The notes under the pieces were generated by a model. It had not been told where the DNA came from, ran no database searches, and was given only the letters and a program-made list of their open reading frames with translations. From Pleurotus ostreatus/Saccharomyces cerevisiae fusant (taxonomy: Eukaryota; Opisthokonta): a DNA stretch of 64,000 bases. The stretch lies in NCBI GenBank assembly GCA_024196135.1, contig JAMQCK010000007.1, positions 124,001 to 188,000 of the forward strand. Reading direction: 5' to 3'. Positions 46,440 to 57,753 of the stretch are shown here, in pieces (the stretch's first letter is position 1; each line of letters opens with the position of its first letter). The translations under genes were made by a program, and so were the position numbers.

Positions 46440-48397
46440 ATGGAGCTCACATACGATACGCTGATGGACGATGGCAACTACCTGGGTTCTGAACGCGCAC
46501 GCGCCGAGAACCAGGCGCTCCTCGATGAGCTCGAGCGCAAGAAAAAGGCGCGCGCCATGGCGGTCCCGACCGACGACAACCGCGTCAAGATGCGCCTGCG
46601 AGAAATTGGGGAACCTATCACGCTTTTCGGCGAACGCGTACGTGGTGCAAAGAGGCGTAGAGACGTTCCACTGACAAGCGCGCAGGCCGCGGACAGGAGA
46701 GATCGTCTAATCTATGTGCTGTCGCAAATCAACGCCGCGCGGGGGGACGACGGGATGCAGATGGAGGTCGAGTCAGACTCGGAGAGCGAAGAGGAGGTGC
46801 GTACTCCAGCCATTCCCTCACAAACCCCACTCACACTTCTACACCTCGCAGGAGGAAGAGTTCTACTCTCCCGGATCGCTGGAGCTGCTTGAGGCGCGGC
46901 GACGGATAGCCGAGTTCTCTCTCCCCAGGTGGGACTCTCGCCTGTGCGCGCACATATAAGGTGCTTACCGCCATCTTCTCTCCCGCTTCGTGCCAGAGCT
47001 CAGAAGCGCGTCGCCCAGCAGCGTCTGGAAACCAAGATCGAGCTCAAGCGGCTTGTTGATATCAGGAAGAAGGTCTTTGGGAATGTTAAGGTGCGTCTCA
47101 GCTAGTATTGCGCTATATGGGTACATTGACATTCCCCTTCACCAGCGCTTCGCAAACTTGGGCTCCCAGATCGGCGACGAGCGACCCATTTCGCAGGTCC
47201 GCTTCTCCCCAAATAACGAGATGCTGGCGACGGGGAGCTGGTCAGGTTGTGTCCGACTGTGGCGTGTCCCATCCTGTACACCTATCCGTACCCTCCGTGG
47301 CCACAGCGACCGCGTCGGCGGCGTTGCATGGCATCCACAAGCTACCTTATCCCTCGGACCCGACCAAGTCAACATTGCCAGCGGTGCGGGAGATAACTGC
47401 GTAAATCTATGGTCACTCAACAGTGACCAACCGCTGGCGATCTTGCAAGGGCACCAAGGCCGTGTATGTCGCGTTGCGTTCCATCCTTCGGGCGACTACG
47501 TTGCGAGCGCGAGCTTTGATACGACGTGGCGGTTGTGGGACGTCAATACGCAGAAGGAGCTTTTGTTGCAGGAGGGACACTCGAAAGAGGTGTACTCAGT
47601 GGAGTTTCAGGACGACGGCGCGTTGATTGCTTCGGGGTATGTCTAGTGCGCGGATTCTCCAGCCTCTGCTCAGACATTTATGCAGGGGTCTTGACGCGAT
47701 CGGACGTGTATGGGATCTGCGTACAGGACGCACGGCCATGGTCCTCGACGGCCACGTACAGCCAATCTACTCGATGTCGTTCTCCCCAAATGGGTCAGTG
47801 CTCCTTCCTCTCTCTCCGTAATTTTGTGACTGACCTAACTTCAGGTACCAAATCGCCACTGGCGCTGGAGACGACACCATCCGCATATGGGACATGCGCT
47901 CCCTAAAAGCGCTATACACAATTCCCGCCCACTTGTCCAACGTCTCCGACGTCCGCTTCTTCCGCGCGAACGACAAGTTCTTCGTTGAGCCTCCCACTGC
48001 TACGACGCAGGACGCGGACGTGGAGATGAAGGACGAGACCTCGCCGCAAAATGGGGACGTGGCGAAGGTGGGTTCGCAGAACGGTGAGGCGAAGGACGGT
48101 CCCGGTGCCGAAGCGAAAGACCCTCAAGACACATCCGCCGACAAATCCTCCGACAAGCCCGACACCTCCGCGTATACCTGGGAGGAGTGGAAGTACCGCT
48201 CGGGCCTGTTCTTCGCGAGTGCAGGATACGACGGCCTCGTCAAGCTGTGGAGTGCGGATGACTGGCAATTGCTAAGGACGCTGTCGACGGATGCGGGGAA
48301 GGTTATGTCGTGCGATATCACCAGCGATGGGGGCATGATTGCGTCGGGGACGTACAATCGGAACTTCCAGTTGTATGGGATGGAGGATGTGGTTTAG
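46440..48397 (+). CDS. PRP4: Prp4, WD40 component of the U4/U6 (U4/U6.U5) snRNP
   Basis: Seven exons: 46440-46637, 46686-46796, 46852-46928, 46997-47090, 47146-47636, 47686-47793, 47845-48397; 543 aa. The N-terminal splicing-factor motif ([33 protein letters not shown]) is diagnostic of PRP4/PRPF4. It is followed by [20 protein letters not shown] and a [13 protein letters not shown] helix. Seven WD40 blades follow, such as [40 protein letters not shown] and [19 protein letters not shown]. The last two blades are separated by an unusual low-complexity charged loop (48000-48170, [15 protein letters not shown]...). It acts in the spliceosomal tri-snRNP in the nucleus. Confidence 0.96.
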
Positions 48398-48805
48398 GGG
48401 GTCATTTGTAGCGCAGCGGAGGTTGGGAAGGGGCGTGTGGCGAGCGAGTGCGTAGATGTATCTCGAAGGTGGACAATATCTTGGTGGCGAGGGAGAACTA
48501 CTACCCATCTCTGCAATTCACATTGGTAGACGACTACAGAAAGTCCTTCTGTTAGTCGCAAAGCGCCGCAAAATGTCTCCATCGTGTAAATTGAGACCAA
48601 CCTCTCAGTTATGAATCTCTCTCTCCTCAGAGATTACTCGAAAGGGGTAGAGGATGATCGCAATTGGCTAACGCCAGCGTGCAAGTTGAACTTTCTTCGG
48701 TCATTGCCGTCGGGCCGGGTGACGGGCCGGAGCCGGAACGCGTCGCGCGTTTGGAATCGCGCGGCGTGACGTCCCGTACCTTGGCTCTCCCCACGTCGCG
48801 TCAAG
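48398..48805. other. Intergenic region between PRP4 and the MBF gene
   Basis: 408 bp, no supported gene. GC-rich CGGGCCGGGTGACGGGCCGG sequence at about 48712-48731 lies some 75 bp before the next start; I see no defined element. Confidence 0.35.
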
Positions 48806-51389
48806 ATGCAGAGCGCACGTCCCGCTGGCAATGGCCAGCCTCCAGTCAAGATATACAACGCAGTCTACTCCTCAGTCCAGGTATACGAATGCATGATAAG
48901 AGGGATCGCAGTCATGCGCCGCCGCGCTGATTCCTACGTGAACGCGACTCAAATCCTGAAAGTCGCGGGCGTTGATAAAGGGCGTCGAACCAAGATTCTT
49001 GAGAAGGAAATCCTTCCCGGAACGCACGAGATTGTGCAGGGAGGATATGGGAAGTACCAAGGGACCTGGTATGTTGTCGCGCAGGGGGCGTCATTCGCGT
49101 CAACTGATTCATCGTAGGATCCCCCTCGACCGAGGGCGTAGCATAGCTGCCCAGTATGGTGTAGCGCCTCTGCTAGCTCCCCTCTTCGACTTTACGCCGA
49201 GCACGAACTCACTCGCGCCTCTTCCTGTCGGTCAGTGATACGCTGCGCGCGTCTTTGATCTGCTCACGCTCTACAGGTGGTTACATGCCCCCGATGCCAT
49301 CGTCACTCGCGCCCCCACCGATCATGCCTGGCTCTGCTCTGCGTCTGCTCAATCAGGGACGCGCGCAAGGTCTATTTACTCCATCGACCTCTGGCATGTC
49401 TCCTAGCATGGGTCGCCCCGGGTCAGGTTTCAACTCGCCGATTCCCTATTCTTCCAGCTTCACCGCGGGACAGTCCCCCTTCTCTGCGTCGTCGCAGACG
49501 CCCCCTCCTGCTCAGTCGCTAAAGCGACACCGCTCAGAGGCAGATGTGGACGGGTCAGTCACCCCTACGCAGCCGCCTATGTCCTCTTCTCAGCCGCTAC
49601 CCCTTGACGCGCCTATCGACATACAAATGTCGGACGCGCGGACTGAGCCCGATGACGGTCCGTCTCCCACCAAGCGAGCTCGCAAGGAGCCTTCCCCTGC
49701 GCATACGAATGGTGTTGTTTCGTCACGCCCGGAATCTACGGCACCAGCGAGCACCAAGGCCTCCTCACCGCAACCACCTCCAGGACGCCATCCTCGCCTT
49801 GCTTCTCCGCCAGTTATTCCTCAAGCGTACGACCCTACTTTACCGCTGAAGGGTACGCGCCGGCACACAGCCATCGCGCGCATCTGCCAGCTTGACGACC
49901 CTGGCCCTGTACTCGAGGTACTGCGCGAGCTCTCACCAGCAGCACCTGGAGGCAGCCCCGCGCGCCTTGAGCCCGACGTTGTTCTTGACGAGAAAGGCCA
50001 CAACGCGCTGCACATCGCCTCCGCGCTCGTACATACGCAGACGATACGCGCACTGCTCGACGCGGGTGCTGACGTGCATCGGGGAAACCACCTTGGCGAG
50101 ACGCCGCTCATTCGGGCATGCTTGTCTACGCAGGCGTACGATGGCGCCTCAATGGACAAGCTGCTCGAGTTCCTGCATCCCTCAATTCGCACGCTCGACA
50201 CATCTCGCAAGAGCGTGCTCCACCACATCGTCGCGCTCGCTGGCGTCGTCGGACGCTCCCCGCACGCGCGCTACTACCTCGACGCGCTCTTCACGTGGAT
50301 CGCGAAGCGGGAGGACGGTGACTACAAGAGCTTCCTTGACCTCCAGGACGAGCACGGGGACACGGCACTGAATATTGCTGCGCGAGTCGGCAATCGCAGT
50401 CTCGTGCGTACGCTGCTGGATGTGGGCGCGAACCGAACGTTGCCGAATAAGCTCGGCCTTCGCCCGGGTGATTTTGGAATAGAGACGGAGGAGCTTTCGG
50501 TGGGCAAGTCGGAAGACATATTAGCGGGATTGCGCGCAGGGCCGCCAGTGCCCGTGCAGAAAGCTCAGGATGTCATAGCAGGTATGTGCGAACACTTTGC
50601 TCATCTTGCTGTCGCTTACCCAATGAGAAAGATATGACCGCCATGATTCAGGCGTTGAGCGCGGACTTCCAGGCGGAGATCAAGGCAAAGCAGGACTCGC
50701 TCGACCTGACGCAAGCACACCTGCGTGCTGGCACCCGCTCTCTCGCAGAGCAACGAAAGACAATCGCAGCGACGCAGGCGCGCTGTGCGGAGCGCGAGCA
50801 GATAGCCGCGAAGGTGCGCAGCGTCCAGCGCGCGTTTGTCGACGAGGATGGCTTCGACTGGACCGGGCGGGACACCGACCCACCAGAAGAAGGCAGCAGC
50901 GCCATGGACGTCGACTCTTCTACGAAAGGCAAGGAAAAGGAGACCAAGAGCGTCATGAGCTCTGCCTTCGTCTACCGGGGGCGGACGGCCTCGATCGCGG
51001 GGCTTCCCGCGCCTGCGCATCCAGCTGAGTTCGACGCGGACCCGCCGTTGCCAGCGGAGAACAGTGCAGCTGCGCTGGTGCGTATGCGCCGGATGCGGAT
51101 GTGGCACGAGCGGATGGAGGGGGTTATTCAGGCGAGGATGGACAAGCTGAAGGGCGCGGGGGCGGAGAAGGAGGTGCTGTGCCGGAGGATTGTGGCACTT
51201 TGCACGGGGACGCCGGTGGAGGAGGTTGAAGAGGTGACGTTCTGCCCATTGTCTTCAGTGATAGCTTTGCTGACGCCGTTGCAGCGACTGGGAGATCTTC
51301 TCATCGCTCTGGAGAGCGAGTCGCAGGTTATAGATGTGGCGCGCGTGTCGGGCTTCTTGCAGAAGGTGCGGGACGGGCAAGTGGGATGA
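48806..51389 (+). CDS. MBP1: APSES-type cell-cycle transcription factor (MBF subunit Mbp1/Res-like) with ankyrin repeats
   Basis: Five exons: 48806-49068, 49118-49230, 49277-50581, 50632-51233, 51285-51389; 795 aa. Residues ~15-105 form the KilA-N/APSES DNA-binding domain ([60 protein letters not shown]). A Ser/Pro-rich linker follows with a basic patch ([12 protein letters not shown]). Ankyrin repeats then lie at about 49990-50460 ([40 protein letters not shown]). A C-terminal coiled coil comes next ([28 protein letters not shown]-like) for dimerisation with the Swi6-type partner. Known role: activates G1/S genes at MCB (ACGCGT) elements. The last intron is 51 nt and lacks an in-frame stop, so retention would add 17 residues. 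Confidence 0.94.
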
Positions 51390-52278
51390 GAGTTGCTATG
51401 ATACCCGGACGGAGAACTGTGTCCACGTTGAGTTCATGCATCCTGTCTATTCTTTTGTTCTCGTTGTAACTTCAAGTTGCTGTAACGTATAACGAAATCG
51501 CTCGAACACCTTCTGAGGCTGGAGGTTGTCGCAATTGCGCCAGTGGCTGATAATTGAGATGTAGGTCACATATAACCAGACCACGCTGAAGCTGTCCTCG
51601 CATGCCGAATGAGAAGATGGGCCACTTGAAGACGAGAGGCAAGACACAGTTCGACCCCGTGACTGACGGCAACCCCCGGAAAAATCGAACTACTCGTTAA
51701 CTTTTACGTTCAGGCGTCCGGACGGCGGCCATGGATACAAACCCTGTTGCTCTGGCCTGAACTCTGCTCACCGCCCCCGGAGAATATTTATTGTCTGCGC
51801 GGGAGTTTGGCGGGAGCTTCCCCCCGACGTCTGGCGCGCGCCTGCTGTTCGCGGCGTTCCCCGCGCGGCAGGTGCGAACCTGGTCACGGGCGCTTATTGT
51901 CGTTCATTTTTGGCAAGCGCGCGTATGTTAGAGCGGCTCATGCTCGCGTCGGCGGCGCGCATCGTCCGCACGGGGGAAGCGCGGCGTCCTTGGGCCATCT
52001 GGAGCCCGCGCCCGCCTTCCCGGGCTCCGAGGAGGCCTACACAAAAGGATTTGCGCCCCGACCGCGGGAAGGGGTCGCACGCCGTTGGGCCCGCGTCCTC
52101 GAGGATCGGCGCGTCGCGGTGCAGGGACAACTAGCGCGCCTGGGGAGAAGCTTCCGCTCGCCGTCGCTGGCAACCCCCGGCACGGCGTGGTCCTCGCGCT
52201 TTATTGGCTATTTGTCTTTTGGCCCGAACGTTTGCGCGCGAGGTTTTGTAAGGGCCAGGAGAGCGCGGGGATGACGCG
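51390..52278. other. Long GC-rich intergenic region upstream of the F-box-like gene
   Basis: About 890 bp. It is open in several frames because of its GC richness (for example a 175-codon frame from 51747), but those frames are Arg/Pro/Gly-rich with no domain, and nothing resembles a splice-consistent gene. I treat it as promoter or unassigned sequence. Confidence 0.4.
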
Positions 52279-52286
52279 TATAAAAG
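52279..52286 (+). promoter_or_regulatory. TATA box (TATAAAAG)
   Basis: A consensus TATAAAAG lies 37-44 bp before the ATG at 52323, directly after ACGCGT. The spacing to the start codon is short, so the transcript would have a very short leader. Confidence 0.45.
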
Positions 52287-52322
52287 ACATGGTAAGTGGG
52301 CTGGAAAGCAGCAGAGCAAGAA

Positions 52323-53933
52323 ATGGGAGCTCATTCACGCTACGCATCTGCTAGACGCAACGAGGCGCCGGTTTCTGGGACGTACCGCGTGCCAGACGAC
52401 GTCCTCGTATGTATTCTCGTGAAGCTCGATCCTGTTTCCTTGCTGCGCTTCTGCAAGGTGAGTCGTTCACCTCTCCCTTCTATCTTCGCCTTTGCTAACA
52501 TATTGTCAGGCGTTTGACCGCGCCATTGGACTCGTCAAATATTATAGTCCCCTGTCCTACCGGCTTGAGCTTGCTAAGGCCAGTAAGGACGACAATGCGC
52601 TCGTTCGTAATGTTGCTGTGGGCCAGAAGCTCGTCGCCATTAGGGCCTACAAGAAGGAATGGGGTAGTCTTCAGTGGGGCCACAAGTTTCAAGTGAAGCT
52701 GCCGCCCACTGCGGTCATGGGCGTGTCGGGTGGATTTCTACATCGGTACTACGGCGCCGGCGGTACTACGGTCTTGGAGCTCGCCGAGCTGCCGTCCCCG
52801 CGTCTCGACCGCGCCCCATCGACGACGCGCCACCTCCGCTTCCGGCTCGACGGCGCGAACCTGCGCGCCTTCGTGTATGACCCGGCGCAGAACCTCGCCG
52901 TGACTTGTGAGCTCTTGCCGTGAGTACCTGCATGAGTCACATACTAGTCAAAACCTTGCTGACCGCGCTATGCAGGCAGATGACGATCCGCGTGTCGCTG
53001 CGCGAGATGCCGTCCTTTACTCAGCACCAGCGCGCGCCGCACATGTTCCGCGACTTCATCGCGGGCAGCGCCGTCGAGTCAATCGCCCTCGCCACCTGCG
53101 GCAGCCTTATCTCTGTCACCGCCCGGCTCCCCTCGGGCCAGTGCAAGGTTCTCCTCTTCAACTGGAAGACCTTCGCCTCCAGCGTCAGTGCTTCTCTCAC
53201 GCCGAAGCCTGCACCCCAGCTGACCGCACATTGTATTCATATATAGTGGATCAAGGCCGAGAGTGCGTATCTGATCACCGAGCGATATGTGCTGGCTGCC
53301 TACCACGGCCGTCTCCGCCTGTCGGATGTCTCCGATGTTCTCAAGCCGCGCACGCTCCGCGAATACGCGCTCCCGGACTCGTGGGCCGACCGCGAGCTGG
53401 TCTTCGCCCCGAACGCATGTCCTCTGCGCTCGGCGCCGCACGCGCTCTTCTCTGCCACTACGACTGAGCGCGTCATCGTGCTGCATGCCATCCCCGCCGA
53501 GCCCGAGCGTGCGCACTCCCAGAGCTGGCTCATCGTGCGCGAGGCGGCTTTTATGGCCGCCGTGCGCTCTGAAAGCCGCGCGATGGAGCCGTGGGCCTTC
53601 TGGGCAGCGCGCTGCGCCGTCAAGGAGGTTCCGGTGCGCGCGAAGGGCCCGTGTGTGGCAGGCAATCGGGTCGCGTATGCAGTCGCTGGGCGCGGAGGGA
53701 GCGCTACGCTGCATGCGATTGAGTTCTCGAGCGAAGTGGCTGGCTCTGTACGCCCTGGTGCAGCCTGGTCGTGGGTCGGAGCTGCGGCGGGACCTGTGCC
53801 ACTGGAGGTAGAGAGAGCGATCCCTGCTGAACATGGGGAGAAGATGGAACTGAAGGGATTGAGTGCGACGGAGGATAACATGGTACTGGAATATGTGAGC
53901 AATCGCTGGTGCTGCCGGAAGTTTCGCAATTGA
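52323..53933 (+). CDS. F-box-like protein with beta-propeller-like body
   Basis: Four exons: 52323-52457, 52510-52919, 52976-53183, 53247-53933; about 479 aa. The N-terminal segment YRVPDDVLVCILVKLDPVSL with LRFCK then AFDRAIGLVKYYSPLSYRLE resembles an F-box followed by the conserved 'yrLELa' helix found in a common agaric F-box family. The remainder has repeating beta-strand blocks (SIALATCGSLISVTARL, YLITERYVLAAYHGRLRLSD, ERVIVLHAIPAEPERAHS) consistent with a propeller but lacking strict WD repeats. The C-terminus past MVLEY is uncertain, because a GTGAGC donor there could start another intron. Role inferred: SCF substrate receptor. Confidence 0.75.
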
Positions 53934-54093
53934 TGCGACAACCCAGGAAAGCCGCGGCGGTGGAAAGCCTGCCGTGGTGCTAACATTCGGAGTGCATCGC
54001 GAGGCCTGAGGGAAGGAAGAAGGAGAGGAAGATAAGAAGTAAGAAGTCGATTCGTTCCTTTGTATGAAGTGTTCTCTTCTATATGACGATGCA

Positions 54094-54915
54094 TCATGAC
54101 CCTGGCTTCCATTTGAGTACGATCCAGAGCACCCATCTTCGCCGCTCCTTGTCATCGTCGGAATCTGCGTGCGTGACATCCCAGGCCCTACGCTCTGACC
54201 CTCGGGCCTCCCGTTCAACGAGGCTGTCCACAGTGAGCTTCGATGATTTTTCCACCGCGTTCAAAAACGCCTGGAGGGTGTATCGTCCAGTGTGCAAGCC
54301 TGCGACGAGGTATGCTCGTGCATGATCGGCTTGTCGGAGCGTTGCCTCGATGCTGGCGATGAAGGACCCCCGCAGTGTGGGATTCCACAGCGTATCGGCT
54401 GCCAGCACGATATCGTAGCCATCCGGTGCGTAGCGTAGAACGGGTGCTGGATCCGTACCCCATGCGTAACCTGCTGCGCGACAATGTGGAAAAATGTGAT
54501 TGCTCTCGATATTTTGCTGAAGGGTGGCGAGCACTTGTTGATCTGGGTAGTCGCTGATGGTCACGGATGCGTGCGAGTGAAGGGCAGCGAGCACGATGCT
54601 GGGTAGACCTGCACCTGCGCCAAGCTCGAGGACAGAGACCTTCGGAGGGATATCTATCTCCTCGATGTGATCTGCGAGATAGACAGCGGAAGTCCAGATG
54701 GATGATGCATGCAGTTCCCAGTTCGCGGCGTCAGTGTCGGGTGTAGTGAGAGTCACTGACAGAGGTCGCTCCGTAGACGGGTATTTGTAGGTATACCTCT
54801 GGCCTGCAGATGCGTGTGTGATTGGTTGATAGTCGTAGAGTGTATAGAGGGCATCAGAGAGGACGTCCTCCGCGCTTTCGGTATCGTCGGTTCTTGTCAC
54901 TGCCTCTGATGCCAT
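54094..54915 (-). CDS. EFM7: EFM7/NNT1-type S-adenosylmethionine methyltransferase
   Basis: Single exon, 273 aa. Class I methyltransferase of the METTL21-like group: SAM motif I VLELGAGAGLPSIVLAAL, motif II ASVTISDYPDQQVLATLQQN, motif IV region YDIVLAADTLWNPTLRG, and the family segment SSIWTSAVYLADHI. Upstream YTLYDYQPITHASAGQRYTY is typical of Efm7 (formerly Nnt1), which methylates the N-terminus and Lys2 of elongation factor EF1A in the cytosol. A nicotinamide methyltransferase role was the older label for the family. It is convergent with the F-box-like gene and divergent from CRIPT. Confidence 0.9.
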   Translation of the reverse strand: MASEAVTRTDDTESAEDVLSDALYTLYDYQPITHASAGQRYTYKYPSTERPLSVTLTTPDTDAANWELHASSIWTSAVYLADHIEEIDIPPKVSVLELGAGAGLPSIVLAALHSHASVTISDYPDQQVLATLQQNIESNHIFPHCRAAGYAWGTDPAPVLRYAPDGYDIVLAADTLWNPTLRGSFIASIEATLRQADHARAYLVAGLHTGRYTLQAFLNAVEKSSKLTVDSLVEREARGSERRAWDVTHADSDDDKERRRWVLWIVLKWKPGS

Positions 54916-55134
54916 TGATAGGAGCTAGAGAGATATGGATGTCAGTAAGAATTATTTGAAGCTTCACGTTCCTAAACTGCATTACTTACCCTCGGAGATG
55001 GCCGTCGAGAAAAAAGAAAGGTGCTCATCACGTGCAAGTCGAACATGGGTCACAGCGTGACTAAGAGTGACTGTCCAAATGCGTCATCGGTTGTGATCTC
55101 GTGGCAGCAGCCCCTTTGGTGCTGACCGCGATCT
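54916..55134. promoter_or_regulatory. Divergent promoter region, EFM7 / CRIPT
   Basis: 219 bp between opposite starts, with a CACGTG E-box near 55029-55034. No TATA box seen. Confidence 0.4.
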
Positions 55135-55580
55135 ATGGTGTGCACGAAGTGCGAGAAGGTATGTTCACGAGCACTCCCCCTCGACACTTGCTGACAGAAA
55201 CCGTCAGAAATTGTCTAAACTTGCTGCTCCAGATCCCTTCAAGTCCAGCTCGAGCAGTATCAAGGACGGAAGCCGCAAGGTCGGCGAGAACAAGCTTCTC
55301 TCCCGTCCAGGGAGCTCGAAGAACCGCTTCCAGGTGCGCGGCTAGACACTTCATACCGTCCCCCTTCTGACGGAATACTAGCCTTACCAAGGAAAATGCA
55401 AAGACTGCAAGTCTAGCGTTTCCCAGAATAAGGCGAAGTACTGTCATGGTGCGTGATCATTCCCCTCGTGTCGATGCCGTTGCTGACGGTCCCTCAGGCT
55501 GCGCATACAAGAAGGGTATCTGCGCAATATGCGGCAAGCAAATACTTGACACGACGGGCTATGTGATGTCCAGCAAGTAG
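55135..55580 (+). CDS. CRIPT-like cysteine-rich protein
   Basis: Four short exons: 55135-55158, 55208-55333, 55382-55448, 55498-55580; 99 aa. The protein starts MVCTKCEKKLSKLAAPDPFK and ends in the cysteine-rich half (GKCKDCKSSVSQNKAKYCHG then CAYKKGICAICGKQILDTTG). Four CxxC pairs match CRIPT, which is 101 aa in human; the C-terminal PDZ ligand of animal CRIPT is not present (ends MSSK). CRIPT is a component of the minor spliceosome in animals; in fungi its role is not settled. Exon phases agree at every junction. Confidence 0.93.
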
Positions 55581-55775
55581 AGGCGCACTCCCCCACCATA
55601 TATCCGGACTGTACACTAGGACGACGACGCTGTACCATACCTGTATCCTCGACAGTCCCTCTAATGATCAGTCTCAAGATTGCGCGACACTTCACAAGCA
55701 TGAAGCATTTCTATCCGCCTCGCCTCGAACGACGCAACAACGTCTAATGTACAAGTCTTAAGATCTACATTTGGT

Positions 55776-56448
55776 CTAGAGGGTCGGCCAGCTCGGGTCA
55801 ATAGGCTTCAAGTCGCCCGGGCCCTTGAAGTTCTCAACAATGTCCGCCTGCTCAGCGAGCAGATACCTGTCCGTCTGGGTCCCAATCTTCGACAAGCCCC
55901 GCCAGCGCTCGAAGTCCACTGGATTGCGCTTGTCGCCATGCGCCTCAGCGGAGTGCTCCCAATGGCCCTTCGAGAACGCGATGAGCGTCGTGATGCGCTG
56001 CTTAAGGATGTCGTAGACGATGGACACAATGGTGCCCGTTTCTGCGTACGGAAGCAGGTGAGTATGGCCGATATGATATCACATCTCGCGACTTCGATTG
56101 ACTGACCTTCGAGCCAGTTAATTTGCCACAATTCACCCGGGCGAATGCACTGGTACTTTGTCTCCTGGTAGTTGTAGCGCCCGGCCATGGGTCCACCGTG
56201 GATGGCGTACGTGACGCGGTTCTGTGCGGGCGTCAGGATCTCTTCACCGGTGGCCGTCTGTTTCCCTTTCGGCGAGGTGGTATTCCTCCTTCGACTGTTC
56301 GTTTCCCCCTCGACGACACTCGCCGACGCACCTCATGCGAGCACCACAGCTCATACCGCCACTTCTCCGTCGAGCCGTCCGGCTGCTTGACGTCGTAGTC
56401 GTACAGCAAGTGCACGTCCTTCAGGTCTTCTTCCCAGGTGCCCGGCAT
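55776..56448 (-). CDS. Phenolic acid decarboxylase (ferulate / p-coumarate decarboxylase)
   Basis: Three exons: 56448-56332, 56221-56107, 56041-55776; 165 aa. It removes CO2 from hydroxycinnamic acids to give vinylphenols, without a cofactor, in a lipocalin-like barrel. Family landmarks are present: DVHLLYDYDVKQPDG (the Tyr-x-Tyr pair), WRYELWCSHENRVTYAIHGG, PMAGRYN (active-site Arg), IRPGELWQINWLEETGTIVS (catalytic Glu region), and ITTLIAFSKGHWEHSAEAHG (FxPKWVxEHPE equivalent). Length matches the family (~160-180 aa). A longer N-terminal reading from 56586 is open but not homologous. It would detoxify lignin- or hemicellulose-derived acids. Its upstream region contains the minisatellite. Confidence 0.9.
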
Positions 56449-56962
56449 GTTCGAGTCAAAGATCGTCGTAGACGGAGGCGATAAGTCGAAGGATAGGCGA
56501 TGAATCGAAGGATATGGGATGAATCGAAGAATAGGGTATGTCGCAGGGGGTGCTTCCCAGAACGATTGTCCTATAACAATACGCACCTCACTCGCCAGTT
56601 GTCCTCCTTTTATACTTTATACCGCTCGCCTCTCTAAGCATTCTCGGAGCTTCGAGCTCCAGGCGCGTCCCTCTCCGCGTCCGACACGATCCCTCCGTGC
56701 GTTCGCATCTGCCTTCGTACCCTGCTCAGACCCCGCTCAGAGCCCTCGCATCTTTCGTTCACGCCGTATCGCATAGGCTAATCGTTTCTGCGAGGTGAGC
56801 AGTGGCATAATGTGCGCGTTATGCAGGGAGATGCACGTTATGCGAGCGGACAGATACCGGGAGTGCACGTCATGGAAGGCGTCGGGGGCGGGGACGTACC
56901 AGCTGTTTACGCAGGCGAGGTCCCAAGGACGAAGGTACGCCGACAAGCGTCGGAAAGGAGGG
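56449..56962. other. Upstream region of the decarboxylase gene
   Basis: Non-coding. TTTATACTTTATA at about 56608-56620 could serve as a TATA element for the leftward gene. An imperfect inverted repeat GCATAATGTGCGCGTTATGC lies at 56804-56823 and its right half recurs just downstream. Confidence 0.4.
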
Positions 56963-57182
56963 GGGCAGCGCGCGTGTACGGATGGGCAGCGCGCGTGTAC
57001 GGATGGGCATCGCGCGTGTACGGAAGGGCGTCGCGCATGTACCGAGGGTCATTGCGCATGCAAAGGGAGCGATCGCGCAGCCGAGAGCAGTAAAATTCCA
57101 GCCGAAGGCCTCTCAAGTCCAGCCGAGAGCAGTTCAAAACTAGCCGCGAACGTCTCACGTTCAGCCAAGGGGCCAGCCGAGG
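56963..57182 (+). repeat. 21-nt minisatellite, about ten degenerate units of two types
   Basis: The first block (56963-57070) has units like GGGCAGCGCGCGTGTACGGA starting at 56963, 56984, 57005 and 57026, with two degenerate units after. The second block (57078-57182) has units starting CAGCCGAGAGCAG at 57078, 57099, 57120, 57141 and 57162. Both blocks keep a 21-nt period, which is in frame with an open reading frame (56795-57238) giving seven-residue repeats such as RACTDGQ and RACTEGH. Confidence 0.75.
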
Positions 57183-57753
57183 GCATCTCAGGGGCCCTAC
57201 AAAACAGCCGAGACATGTACAGTAGGCGGCCGCCTTAGAAATCCATCGACAATAATAGTGGAGCCCGTCCGCCACAGCGCACGCAATGTTATGCCCGTGC
57301 CGCTACCGCGCACGCACGTTTGCGGCGCGTCGCGCTGCTGGAAGGGTCCTCGGCGAGGGGTCGGAGGGCGGATAGGGTGGTGGGCGTTTACTGGGACACT
57401 AAGAAAAAGGGAAGGGGGGTTTCTAGCAGGTGAGGGGACAGGTGTCTGCTGGAAAGGGGATGGGCACTTGCTAGGTGAGGGGACGAGCACTTACAGCCTT
57501 ACTGGATAAGTAAATGGGCGCGCGCTTACCAGGTACACGATTCAAAAGCTGCTCGTTGACGGTTAACAGGACCTGGATTAGACCAGGTCGGTATGCGTAT
57601 TTATGCATTATGAGCGGATGGGTGGATGGGATGATGTTGTACTAGGTTTTCATGGTACAGTAGTTTGCTCCATTCGTGACTGACATCTAGCGTCGGCCCG
57701 TTTTGTTTATGCGTCTAGTCAGTCAGTCAACTCGTCTCAGCCTCCAAGTCGTT
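57183..57753. other. Intergenic region 3' of the Rtt106-like gene
   Basis: No gene supported. Contains G-rich imperfect repeats (GGTGAGGGGAC at 57429 and 57475 with GCACTTGCTAGGTGAGG between). Confidence 0.35.

Noticed and set aside
51747..52274. 175-codon plus-strand frame in the intergenic region before 52323
   Set aside because: Arg/Gly/Pro-rich with no motif or coding-like codon use; two other frames are open in the same place.
52274..52279. ACGCGT (MCB) element next to the TATA box, tempting as a target of the neighbouring Mbp1-like factor
   Set aside because: The hexamer is common by chance in GC-rich sequence of this size, and a single copy without partners is not evidence of regulation.
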